This document shows, piece by piece, positions 1-10,440 of a stretch of DNA of 64,000 bases. Under the pieces are notes generated by a model. It worked only from the letters and a program-made list of their open reading frames with translations, made no database searches and was not told where the DNA came from. The stretch is from Batrachochytrium dendrobatidis JAM81 (Eukaryota > Chytridiomycota > Chytridiomycetes > Rhizophydiales), in the NCBI RefSeq assembly GCF_000203795.2, contig NW_006281111.1, forward strand, positions 93,421 to 157,420. Reading direction: 5' to 3'. The first letter of the stretch is position 1. Each line of letters opens with the position of its first letter. A program made the translations under genes and the position numbers.

Positions 1-3000
1 ATGAGTGGTCTGCTTCACGACAATTCTGATTCAGAAGACTCGTCTGATGATGCAACCGATCACAATGAAGATCAAATATCAACCACTAACCCTATTCAAC
101 CCACTTGTAGCTTATCTTCCCAACCACCACGACCTTCATTGCAAGCACATCCATTAAAACATACATTGCATATGCCCAATGGATCAACTCATCCCGTTCG
201 TATTCACACTGCATCACTGGATTCATCTATACTTTCCACACCCCTGCTTCCCAAAGGTGGTCAGGTGTTTGTCTTTACTCTCAAACCAAACACCTTTAAA
301 ACTGATCGTAGACGATCTAGTGAACTGGAAAATGGCTTGAATCTCACCAGAGATATTGCGCATGCAAGCAAAGAAACCATCGCATGCTCTATCAAAGAGT
401 CTGACTTGTATCGAACTGCCTCTACTCCACCATCAAGATATCGCACTGAGTTTGAAGGTAGTTTTTCTTGCTTGAATCCTGTCATTCAAACTCTATACTG
501 ATAATACTATTAGAAATTGAACAGCTTGGACGTGGCGGATTTGGTGTCGTGTATCGAGCACGCAATCTTTTGGATGGCCAAGAATACGCCATTAAAAAAG
601 GTACTTTGTTGCTTATACAATGTAATACTTGAACCCTGCTTGGACTCATGTGTTTTTGTAGTCAAACTCAATTGTCCACCAGAAGCATTGCAAAACTTGA
701 CACACTCGTCTGCTCTTTTTGATCGAGATCGAGCATCTGCATCTGCATCCTTGCTCTCTTTGCGAAACTCTTCTCCATCCTTGTCAGGGTCAACTACTTC
801 TACATCTGTTTCTCCTATTCCATTAGCTTTTGCTTCTTCGTTTGGCAGTGGGCATACGCGCAGACTTTCTCAGGCTGATGATAGGCTTTTACGGGAAGTA
901 AAAACATTTGCCATGCTATCCAATCATCCCAATGTAGTCAGATACTACAATGCTTGGATTGAAGCTCCTGAAAAACCCTTGACTAGCAATCTGAAAAACA
1001 GTTCCCACTCTTTACGTGGCTTGTTCCCACCCTCGCGATCATCCAGGTCCTCAATTAGTCTATCTGACGTTAGTTTTGACTACGGATCCGAAGCAGGTCT
1101 TGAGTCTGACTTGACAGAAGGTGAAGATTCAGAATCCATTTCAGAATGTGATGATCATGATGAAGACCATGATCATTTTCAAGAAGCTGGGCTGGATGAA
1201 GATTCACTGCGTCCAAATTCTTTACATACCCATAACTCCACCCTTTATATTCAAATGCAACTCTATGCATGTCAAGATCTCCGTGTATGGATCAAATCTC
1301 GTCGTACAGTGGATCGTGCTCACAATATGCTGATTTTTGCTCAACTTGTGAGTGGATTGGTTCATATTCACGGACAAAATATCATCCACAGGGATGTTAA
1401 GCCAGAAAATATCTTTCTCAAAGGGTCTCATGTTTATCTTGGCGACTTTGGGCTGGCTAAAAGTGTGTCGGACCACATCATCATAATGGGCGAACCCAAT
1501 AACAACGGACAACCGCTGCATGCTTCAAAGTATTTCTCAAATGATATCTCCTCTTGTGACGTGATTGAATCTAGCACAAGCCATGGAACGTATTTTTACA
1601 CGGCGCCTGAGATTCTCGAAGAGCAGCTTTGCACAACCAAATCTGATATCTACTCTCTTGGCGTTATTCTCCTTGAGCTTGTATGTGTTTTTGACACGGC
1701 TATGGAGCGAGTGGTTGTATTGGATACACTCAAGCGAGATGGATCTATTCCTGAAAAAGTTTTGGAAATGTATCCTGAAGAGTGTGATCTGATTCGGATG
1801 CTTGTTTCTGGAGATCCTGCTGCACGACCTACTGCTGCCGAGATTCTTGTTTCCGATTTTTTCCGATTCGAATTTTGTCGAAGTAATTCATTATCCATAT
1901 GCAATAATGGAGCACCCTGTGATACCGATACGGATCCATTGAATATGTTTTCCATGTCACCTTGGTCATCTCCTGGGCATACACCATCAGCGTTCCATTT
2001 TAAACAAACTCCAACTCAACCCTGGCTGTCGTCTAATTCTGCTTCAGGCAATCTAGCCATTCCAGGAGAACAATGCAGCATGAATCAGTCTCCAGGTGGA
2101 TATTTCAATCGGCGTATGTCGCAAGACAGTGGATTTTTCTCTAGTGTGCGTACCTCTTTTTCAACCTCGTCCGTAAATACGTCGCAACAATTTGGTGGAT
2201 CGATACCTCGAAAAGGACTGCATAGCAGAGTAGTATCTCAGCCTGGAGAAATTGTGTTAAGACCACTGGGTGGTTTACCTGTTCCGCCTACCTATTCTCA
2301 CCCACTGACACTTTGTAACAATGGTGATGCAGGAAAAGATCCTTTACGAGACTTTAGGTTTCCTGCTGTCGGCAACACTGTTGCTCGACCGGCTCAAGCC
2401 AATGCTCCTGATATATCACAGTGGGTGTTTCCTGTATCCGAAAACAAAAATCTAGTCCATGATTCAAGCAATCCAAATCATACGATTGTACAGACATCAG
2501 ACATTAGTGACGAAGGGAAAAAACCAGCCTTGTCTATCCCGCTTCCACCATTGGTGCTGTCACCCTCTATCCCACTTGAACTAAACGATCGAGCTGCAGT
2601 TGCAGCAGAAAACGATGAGACTGAATCTTGCTCCCCAATGATTGCTCATCCACCTTTACAACGTCCTCGATGTCATTCGATGCTTTGTTCGCCGCGGTAC
2701 TCTTTACCCTATACCCTCACCTCGGCACCCTCAGCACCATTGATGCAGAGTCATTGTCCACCCATTCTTCCAAACCCAGCTCAGTCTGACCGCGATGAAT
2801 TTGTTTCAGACACGTTGAATGGCGTGGCTCCTTCAATAGGAGATCCATCCACATCACCACAACTAAAACTCACAATCAAACCTCAAAACATACCCTGTGG
2901 ACCTCTTTCCGCGCCTTATGCCATGGGAGCACATCCATATGGTTGTGAACCTGAGCAAGGTGATACCACAAAACAAATCGAAGTTGAGCGAAGAATATGG

Positions 3001-3081
3001 ATGCTTGAACGAGACAAGGCAGTTCTCGAAGCAAGATTAAGAGCCATGGAAATCCATTCAGCGTTTTTGGAAAGCCTCTAA
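1..3081 (+). CDS. HRI/PEK-family eIF2-alpha kinase (987 aa, 3 exons)
   Basis: Stress kinase of the GCN2/HRI/PERK/PKR family, expected to phosphorylate eIF2-alpha and lower translation. Exons 1-457, 514-600 and 662-3081. The first intron splits the N-lobe just before the glycine loop GRGGFG (residues 158-163); the second follows the ATP-binding lysine in YAIKK (about 180). The family signature HPNVVRYYNAWIE is present, then a long acidic, Ser-rich kinase insert, HRDVKPEN (424-431), DFG (443-445) and a GTYFYTAPE activation segment. The C-terminus is long and Ser/Pro-rich and ends in a short coiled coil, as in fungal HRI kinases. No RWD, HisRS-like or ER-lumenal domain is seen, which argues against GCN2 and PERK. 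The ATG is the first base of the window, so a more upstream start cannot be excluded. Confidence 0.88.
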
Positions 3082-3566
3082 ATTTTATTCCAATAAACCC
3101 ATTCATACTACATACTTTTAATCATCCGATTGATATCCCCACAATCAAATACTTGACATCTAACCACCATTGTTTATATCACATTTACTAGAATGGTTCG
3201 AGTTTATTAGATGTTTTATGGTGATTGACATGAAAACAACTTTGAAACTGTAATCTTGGTCTTGAACGCGAACGAGTGACACTACAAAGAATAGAATCTG
3301 TAAAGTTGGACTGTACTACATGAATCCAGTTATAACCTCGTCATCTACAATGTAAAACCATGCTAAACAAGAACCAACCCATAATTCGTACCGTATCATA
3401 AAATGAACAATGCAAACAACGCACATCTCAACATGAAAGCGCACGACCCTTTCTTGTTGGTTTCAAAGCACAACAAGACTGTACGATCATGAACCATTTT
3501 ATTGAATACAAGTGCGGCATAAAGATCATTTTTTGATAAGCAATAATCAGAATCTGACGATTTCGA
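3082..3566. other. Intergenic, kinase 3' end to PAQR promoter
   Basis: About 485 bp of AT-rich sequence between two same-strand genes. No coding frame with an ATG, repeat or RNA gene was recognised. Confidence 0.6.
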
Positions 3567-5228
3567 ATGGATCAAGTTGCTCATGATGAGAATGCATTGT
3601 TTTATGACAGTCAACAGGATACAGTTTCTTCTCTTTTTCATTCGAGAATGGTGAATGGTGCTACGGAGAGTGAGAAGGGTCGACAAGTATCTGTACACGA
3701 TGAGACTCTAATCGATGAAACGGGTGTACTTCATACTACTGCTCATGATGGTAGTATTCAACATGCTAGACGAAGACCTCAACCATTGAATATCAGTAAA
3801 ACTAGAAGGTCAAGCGATGGTCATTCAACCGTCTCGACATCAAACGACAAGCTTACTACTGGTACAACAGCAGCACATTCTGTAGCCAACATGGGACTTG
3901 CATTGTATGAGAATGCAGTTCATGCACTCACGACTACTTCTTTTACTGGACTAGATGAAGAGTTGATGTCTTCGCCAAGGATTCTTCGAGAGCGACGTAT
4001 TATGGAATATAACGTTTCTGAACCAGATAAAAGTATCAATGATTCCATCTCACCAGTATCAAACTCGAAGCATATAAACGAGAGCAAGTATCGATTATCT
4101 CCGCCATCTCTTATACCGGTCATGATGCAACCATCATGTGTTGCAAAGGATGAGCTATTGGCTTCAGATTTGATGAATCGGCACGATATGATGGCTGATC
4201 ATGACAATGACACACCCCATCGTGATGCATCTCAAGACACTCTACTTTCACCACCTTGCTTGTCTTCACCTCACTTGATTGATCATAACCGAGTGCATGC
4301 ATCATGGACCGACTATGATGTATACGCTGCCAATCCAACCACAAATTGCATCAATCAATACTGTGTTCATGCCCGACATATGCCATCATGGTATAATGAT
4401 AACGCATTTATATACTTGGGATATAGAAGAATTACCAATTCTTATGCAGGATGCCTCAAGAGTTTATTCTACTTGCATAACGAAACAGGCAATGTGTACA
4501 CGCACCTGATTGGAGTCGTGTTGTTTTTTGTAGTGGTTGTCATTGGAATTGTGAATGGGATCAACGTATCGTCATGGAATCAAATCACAGAGAATGACCT
4601 TCACAAGTCGGATGGTTTGGAACCCAACGTATTGATACCCCACACGGTGGATCTTCTTTTAGGAACGTCGCGTCCATCACAGCAATGGCTTTGGAAAGAT
4701 GCCATGGTGTTTGGTGTTTTTTATGCTGGTGCCATCACATGTCTTGCGCTCTCCACTATCTATCACCTGTGCTGTTGCCATTCTCGTTTGGTATTAGTAA
4801 TGNNNNNNNNNNNNNNNNNNNNNNNNNNNNNNNNNNNNNNNNNNNNNNNNNNNNNNNNNNNNNNNNNNNNNNNNNNNNNNNNNNNNNNNNNNNNNNNNNN
4901 NNGTACAAGTATTTTTGCTGTTCTTGGGGTTTCTGGAGCGTTTCCTTTACTTCATGCTGCAAGTATGCATGGCGCTCGTACTCTCTATCATACTGTCTCG
5001 TTTGATTATATCATTACCATGGGTGGAATGTATCTTTTGGGTGCCTTTATTTATGCTTATAGAATTCCTGAAAGATGGTTTAAAAATATGTTTGATATTT
5101 GGGGTCATTCTCATCAAATTTGGCATTGCTTGGTACTCGGTGCTGCTTGGATCCATTATTGCGCTGTGGTGAGAATGTTCGAGTGGAGATCTCTTCATGA
5201 TCCATCCTGTGCTCATGTGTCATTGTAA
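3567..5228 (+). CDS. PAQR / adiponectin-receptor-like seven-TM protein, interrupted by an assembly gap
   Basis: Progestin/adipoQ receptor family (haemolysin III-like) membrane protein; relatives are zinc-dependent ceramidase-like receptors of the endomembrane system. The first ~270 residues are Ser/Asp-rich and disordered. The conserved core begins at HARHMPSWYNDNAFIYLGYR and continues with SLFYLHNETGNVYTH, a first TM segment, and IYHLCCCHS, whose His is a family zinc ligand. After the gap come FAVLGVSGAFPLLHAA, RIPERWF and GHSHQIWHCLVLGAAWIH, supplying the other two zinc-ligand histidines. By comparison with human ADIPOR, about 60 residues (TM3 to TM5) are missing inside the 100-N gap, and an intron may also lie there because HSRL is followed by gtatta. 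The reading frame across the Ns is therefore a placeholder. Start chosen at the first ATG (MDQVAHDENA). Confidence 0.85.
   Translation: MDQVAHDENALFYDSQQDTVSSLFHSRMVNGATESEKGRQVSVHDETLIDETGVLHTTAHDGSIQHARRRPQPLNISKTRRSSDGHSTVSTSNDKLTTGTTAAHSVANMGLALYENAVHALTTTSFTGLDEELMSSPRILRERRIMEYNVSEPDKSINDSISPVSNSKHINESKYRLSPPSLIPVMMQPSCVAKDELLASDLMNRHDMMADHDNDTPHRDASQDTLLSPPCLSSPHLIDHNRVHASWTDYDVYAANPTTNCINQYCVHARHMPSWYNDNAFIYLGYRRITNSYAGCLKSLFYLHNETGNVYTHLIGVVLFFVVVVIGIVNGINVSSWNQITENDLHKSDGLEPNVLIPHTVDLLLGTSRPSQQWLWKDAMVFGVFYAGAITCLALSTIYHLCCCHSRLVLVMXXXXXXXXXXXXXXXXXXXXXXXXXXXXXXXXXXTSIFAVLGVSGAFPLLHAASMHGARTLYHTVSFDYIITMGGMYLLGAFIYAYRIPERWFKNMFDIWGHSHQIWHCLVLGAAWIHYCAVVRMFEWRSLHDPSCAHVSL
4803..4902. 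other. Assembly gap (100 N)
   Basis: A run of exactly 100 N inside the PAQR gene, a conventional unknown-length scaffold gap. Expected content is TM3-TM5 coding sequence of that gene. Confidence 0.98.
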
Positions 5229-5399
5229 ACTGCTCTAGTTGGTTCTTTTATTCAATCCGTTTACCATCTCCTCAACCCACTATTGCATACTTAATCTACT
5301 GGTTTCCAAAATGATGCCATCAAACATGTTTTGATTTCATTTCAGCAACTCAAGGCAGATTAAAAATAAACTCATGTGTCAATGACAAACCGAATTTAT

Positions 5400-8379
5400 T
5401 TAAAACATCAGTTCAGAGTATTTGGGGAATGGCCAGTACTTGTCAGTCATCAAGTTTTCAAGTAAATCGGTCGTGGTGCGGACCTTTTCCATGAGTGCAA
5501 TCAACTCGGTCGAAACAAGATCAGCCTGGGTGTGCTCGTCGGCATCATTGATCTTGTCAATTAAACTAGCAAGATTTTCACCTGCAGTGTGCAGCTCCGA
5601 AGTAAGCACAAAGATCTTGTCAAGAGTAATCTTTTCAGGCAGCTTGGAAACATCGTATCCAATCTGTTTTTGAGCAAGAATAGACTCTGCCAAATCCTTG
5701 CGATACTGATAGATGGCAGGAAGAACACCATTAAACGTCATGGTCTTGAGAGTGTTGCCCTCAATGACAAGATCCTTGACATACTTTTCAACCAAAATAT
5801 GGTAACGCGACTTGACTTCAATTTCAGTCATGATACCCTGAGAGACAAGAAGTTCAAGATGTTGAGGTTCAAGTAGTTGCTTAAAGGCTAGTGGACATGA
5901 CTTGATATTGGGAAGACCGCGACGGGCAGCTTCATCAATCCATTCCTGGGAGTAGTTGTTTCCTTCGAAACGAACAGGTTTGCTCGACTTGATGAAACCA
6001 CGAACAACAACAATAATGTCTTCGACAGAAGGTGCAGCCTTGGATCCCATCTGCTTGGTAAGAGCAGCAGTGACAAGTTCAAGAGAAGCCGCGACCGCAG
6101 CATTCAAAAGAACAACAGGGAACGATGGAGACTGCTTGGAACCAACGGCACGGAACTCAAACTTGTTACCAGTAAACGCAAAAGGAGAGGTACGATTACG
6201 ATCAGTCAAATCACGAGCAATCTGGGGAAGAGTGGAAACCTTGAGATCGAGAACGGTTCCTCCAACTTTGACAGTAGTCAAATGGGGCTGGGAGAAACTC
6301 TTGACCTCACGATTTTCCTCGACAGCATCAAGGACATCAGTCAAGTGATCGCCAAGGAAAGCAGAGACGATTCCTGGAGGAGCCTCGTTAGCACCAAGAC
6401 GATGCTCATTGGATGCAGAGGCAATGGAAGCACGAAGAAGACCGGCATGCTTATAAAGCGCATCCAAAGTTGCAACAAGAAAGAGAAGAAAACGGTAGTT
6501 TGTTTCTGGATTGCGAGTAGGCTCAAGCAGATTGTCACCCGAGTCAGTGGACATGGACCAATTGCAATGCTTTCCAGATCCGTTCACACCTTTGAAAGGT
6601 TTCTCGTGGAAGAGAACCTTGAGCTTGTGACGGTGAGCAACTTGGTGAAGAGTCTCCATCAGCAACAAATTGTGGTCAACGGCAACAGACGCCTCTTCAA
6701 AAATAGGTGCCATTTCAAACTGATTTGGAGCAACCTCATTATGGCGAGTTTTAATGGGGACTCCAAGCTTGTATAGCTCAAGCTCAGTCTCGCTCATGCA
6801 GGCAAGAACACGGCTGGGAACTTGACCAAAATAGTGATCATCCAACTGCTGATGCTTTGGAGGAACCTGGCCAAGAAGAGTTCGTCCAGTAGTCTTGAGA
6901 TCTGGACGCAAATTATACAAAGCTCTGTCAATTAAAAAGTACTCTTGTTCAGTGCCAAGAGTAGCAGTGACACTTTTGGTATCTTTTTCGCCAATCAAGT
7001 GGAGGAGCTTGACAGCGGCACTGGAAAGAGCTTCAGTAGAGCGCAAAAGGATGGTTTTTTCGTCCAATGCCTCGCCATTGTAAGAAATAAAGACCGAGGG
7101 AATGTATAAAATGGTGGTCTTGTGTGGACCATGGCGCAAAAACATAGGGCTGCATAGATTACAAATTTCAAAAGAAATTGAAAATAAGTCGATAGATCTA
7201 GACCAAATTGATTAAACTGTAGAGTAAATTACCTGGTAGTATCCCAAATAGTATATCCACGAGCCTCAAAAGTAGAACGCATACCACCGCTGGGGAACGA
7301 AGATGCATCAGGCTCAGATTGAAGAAGTTGAGAGCCAGAAAATGCATCAATAGGAGTGGACTAAAAGTTTGAAACCGTGTTAGTGCATTTGACCAGAAAG
7401 TTTAAACTCGACAGAATTCAAGATGAAATGCTTACCTGCTCAATACCATCGTGGTTATTGACTTTGAGGGTCAGGAAAGAGTCGTGCTTCTCAGCAGTAG
7501 TTCCAGTCTAAAACACATGATTAAAGGTTAGATCTACGAATACAGCAACGAAATCAAATGGCAGTTGATGACAAACCTGAGGCTGGAACCAATGAGTGAA
7601 ATGAGTTGCACCTCTGTCCATGGCCCATACGCGGACAGCATGCGCAATAGCATCAGCAGTACCACGGTCAAGAGGAGTACGACCCTAATGAGTTGGTATA
7701 TCGGTAGATTTTCAACAGTCAAAATAAAAATGAATATCAGACAATATCCAAGCAAAGAAAGCATAAAATATGTAAAAACACTCCGCCCAATGTGAGACAC
7801 CAACAAAACCCTGGCCATTCCGTCAAGCGGAAGTCGAGGTAAAATGACCAGTTTTCAACCACTAGCAAAGCTGGAGACACACGCACTAGTCAAGAGACAG
7901 TGCAATAAAGGACTATTGACACAAGAGACACTCAAACAGTCTCCTGTGTCAATAGTAGATCTAAGCAGTAGTTTTCAATATTGGACTCGAACACAAGGAA
8001 CTTGAACAGATGTCTCAGCATGTATCCCAACTATCCAGATGAAGAGAAAAAGCAGATTGCCTCGACTCTCGAGTGGGTGTTGTGATGGTGATGCATTGGT
8101 ATAACTATCAAGACAAAACGTAGAGACAGCAGATGGTATCGGTAGAAATACCAATGTGATTCTGTTTACAAATGTCTCACTCTATACCTTGATCTGCTGA
8201 AGATATTTTTGATAGATGGGCTTGGGAAGAGACTCTTGCATGGCCTTGAGAGTAAAAACATTAGTATTGTAGATCTCTGAGCAGTAGGAGTGACGGTTTC
8301 CAGTAGAGGGCCATTCGACGACTCTTCCAGGTTGAGAGGTCGAGTTCAGAACAGCATTGACTCTTGCTTGCTGGGCCAT
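5400..8379 (-). CDS. Type III glutamine synthetase (GSIII, 749 aa, 5 exons)
   Basis: ATP-dependent ligation of ammonia to glutamate, by the large GSIII (GlnN-type) enzyme rather than the usual eukaryotic GSII. Exons in gene order: 8379-8188, 7684-7577, 7507-7436, 7360-7233, 7149-5400; the phases agree at all four joins. Diagnostic blocks are [83 protein letters not shown] and [16 protein letters not shown], covering glutamate, ATP and metal sites. Length matches the ~700-750 aa of GSIII. The first intron (7685-8187, 503 nt) is much longer than the other three (69-83 nt) and holds a hairpin. Start is the ATG of [11 protein letters not shown]. No targeting peptide is evident, so it is probably cytosolic. 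Confidence 0.93.
7912..7956 (-). other. Near-perfect intronic hairpin (18-bp stem, 9-nt loop)
   Basis: Positions 7912-7929 and 7939-7956 are inverted repeats with one difference in 18, separated by 9 nt. On the minus (transcribed) strand the odd pair becomes a G-U wobble, so the RNA stem is continuous. It lies in the 503-nt first intron of the glutamine synthetase gene. Function unknown; a small-RNA precursor, a structured splicing element or a relic of an inverted insertion are all possible. Confidence 0.7.
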
Positions 8380-8635
8380 TTGTTGATGCAGTAAAATAGA
8401 TGGGTTCAATTTGTTACTCAAATTACTGGACAATTTAAAGCAATTCACTGGCAGTTTAACTTGAAAAGTCGATTCCAGCAAGTTGGATTGAGTTGCTTCT
8501 GATGTTTAGCAACAGTCAAACTGTTGTAACAAGAAACATACAGTTGATTTTCTATCTGATTTAAACTCATGAACTTTATAATAAGATATTTAAAAGATTG
8601 ATTAATAGTATTTATTTGAAAACCCTTTGGCTTAT

Positions 8636-9450
8636 CTACGTTGAAGTCGCTGGAACATTTGCACATTCCTTTTTAGTGCGTGAACCATAGAAGCCAGAAC
8701 CAGCAACACCCACTATATTGTCAGGTGTTAGATAAGACAATTGGGTAATTGAAAGAATAATACATTTTAAAACCTACTGGAAACAAGCAAGCAGACTAAG
8801 CCAACGATCGCAGTGTAGAATCCTGCACCAGGCTGGATAGAATGAGAGTAGCTGGCACGCTCGATTGAAATGCGGAGGGATTGGGAAATAAAAATAATAG
8901 TGATAACTATCGCAATAGCTATGTTTTAGTAGTTTAACCATTTCATGTTAGTATTCGACTTTAGGTTTAAATAAATGATCCAAAATACAGCAATTTAAGT
9001 ACCAGTTAAAACACCGAGAAATAAAATACCACCTCCGACCGACTTGAGCACCTTGCTAGGAAGACGACCGCTAAATTGCATAGCAGACATCGCTATCAAA
9101 AACAGCAAGATAAAGGCAACACTGACTGCGCTAAACGACTTGGCCAACATGAGATTGTTGCAGGCACCGTTACGAGGAGATGCACGATAGCATGTCCATC
9201 TGCAGCCGTCTTCGTCACAGCTTGAAATAAGGCCAATATAGTCAAGCTCATTATCACGATGGCTAGATATATTTAAAAGTCGATTGTGCAGCCGTCAATA
9301 AATTTATGCATCAGCAATACAAAATCAAACAACTTACTCAAAATCCACTATTACTGGTGTACATAGTAAAAGAATCACCATAATGGCTGCAATAAGAGCC
9401 AAGATTCCAGAAACAAGTAATGGAATATTCAAGCCTTTTCCTTTCGCCAT
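8636..9450 (-). CDS. Four-TM claudin/SUR7-like membrane protein (196 aa, 4 short exons)
   Basis: Rebuilt from four short exons: 9450-9338, 9262-9003, 8918-8778, 8712-8636. Donors are GTAAGT, GTACTT and GTAGGT and the phases agree. The product has a short basic N-terminus (MAKGKG) and TM1 (IPLLVSGILALIAAIMVILL). An extracellular-type loop follows with cysteines and tryptophan (SSCDEDGCRWTCY, then NGAC), then TM2, TM3 and TM4. This layout, with a Cys-rich first loop containing W-x-C, is that of the tetraspan PMP22/claudin/SUR7 superfamily, whose fungal members sit in the plasma membrane. The family is inferred from topology and the loop, not from a clear sequence match. The tail KKECANVPATST is cytosolic by topology. 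It lies upstream of the glutamine synthetase gene on the same strand. Confidence 0.7.
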
Positions 9451-10440
9451 TGACAAAGTTTAAAATTTAATAGTTCAGTATATGATTGAAAAAACTTAAT
9501 ATTAGAAATAAACTATAAAGACCGTGCAAGATGCTAGCAATTCTAAATGTAAGAGGTTTAACGGAGGGCAGCATGCCAAGTTTATAACGATTGAGGGAGT
9601 ACTGGTCCGTGTATCAGTGCACTACCCTGAACCAGTGCTTTGTGCCAAAAGGTACAGGACTGGACTCCCTTTTAGTTTGTGATAAAAGTCAAGCACGCGA
9701 GTTAAAAATTTGTGTGCGGTTCATCCTTGTAGCAGTTTTGGCTAATTTGTATAGGCAAACGCTTGCCAGCCGTCTTTGATATGCCTAGGCTTTTTAGCTT
9801 TTTGGAAATTACAAGGTTGTGCACCGTATCTCTTCATAATGGCATTAAAAACACCAAATATGAAAACCAAGTCGATTTACGTGTTACCACCAAGTTAGCA
9901 TATAGCTGATTTCAAAAGATTATTGGCGTAGATTTGATACACCAATAATTACAGCCGAGAACAGAAGGGATGAAAATGGATAAACACTTGTTTATATAAA
10001 AACCCTCACTTTCATCATGTTCCAATACCATTCTGATGGCATTAAACAGACTGCTGCTGCCTTTTGGCAACGAAAACTATCCGTTTGCAAAGCTATACGA
10101 TTAGTCTAGGTTAATACAGTCTATAAGCGGAATGTCAAGCTCGTGTCGGAACAAGACTAAATGAGGGACGCTGCTTTACATCCAATCGAGAAAAGCAGCA
10201 GGCCGTTTGGTAGAATGGCCGTATCAGCAAGTCGGATCTTTGTTGCGGTACAAGAAACACGATCGATAGATGTTTCTGCCCTTGAAACCAACAGATAATC
10301 TACTGACACCTGAAATCATCAAATAAGAAACAAAGGTGTGGTTGAGCGAGTTCTATGCAAATACTTTATAGTGATGGTTGCTGATAACATCTCCATTATC
10401 ATACTTTTGCTGCTAGCTGCAATGTGATCAAAATATTAAT
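9451..10440. other. Long intergenic region with repeat copy A
   Basis: Nearly 1 kb without a convincing gene. A 62-codon frame at 9591-9779 has no homology I recognise. The right third carries the degraded dispersed relic listed separately. Confidence 0.5.
10156..10385 (+). repeat. Dispersed coding relic, copy A (most diverged)
   Basis: Resembles the reverse complement of 20380-20590: shared GAGGGACGCTG, TCGAGAA-AGCAGC, GGCCGT-TCA-CAAGTC, and further on AATCTACTGA and ATCATCAAA. Translation of the end gives DNLLTPEIIK then a stop, a decayed version of the NLLMFEIIKQEPKV tail of copy B. Roughly 70% identity by eye. Confidence 0.55.
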
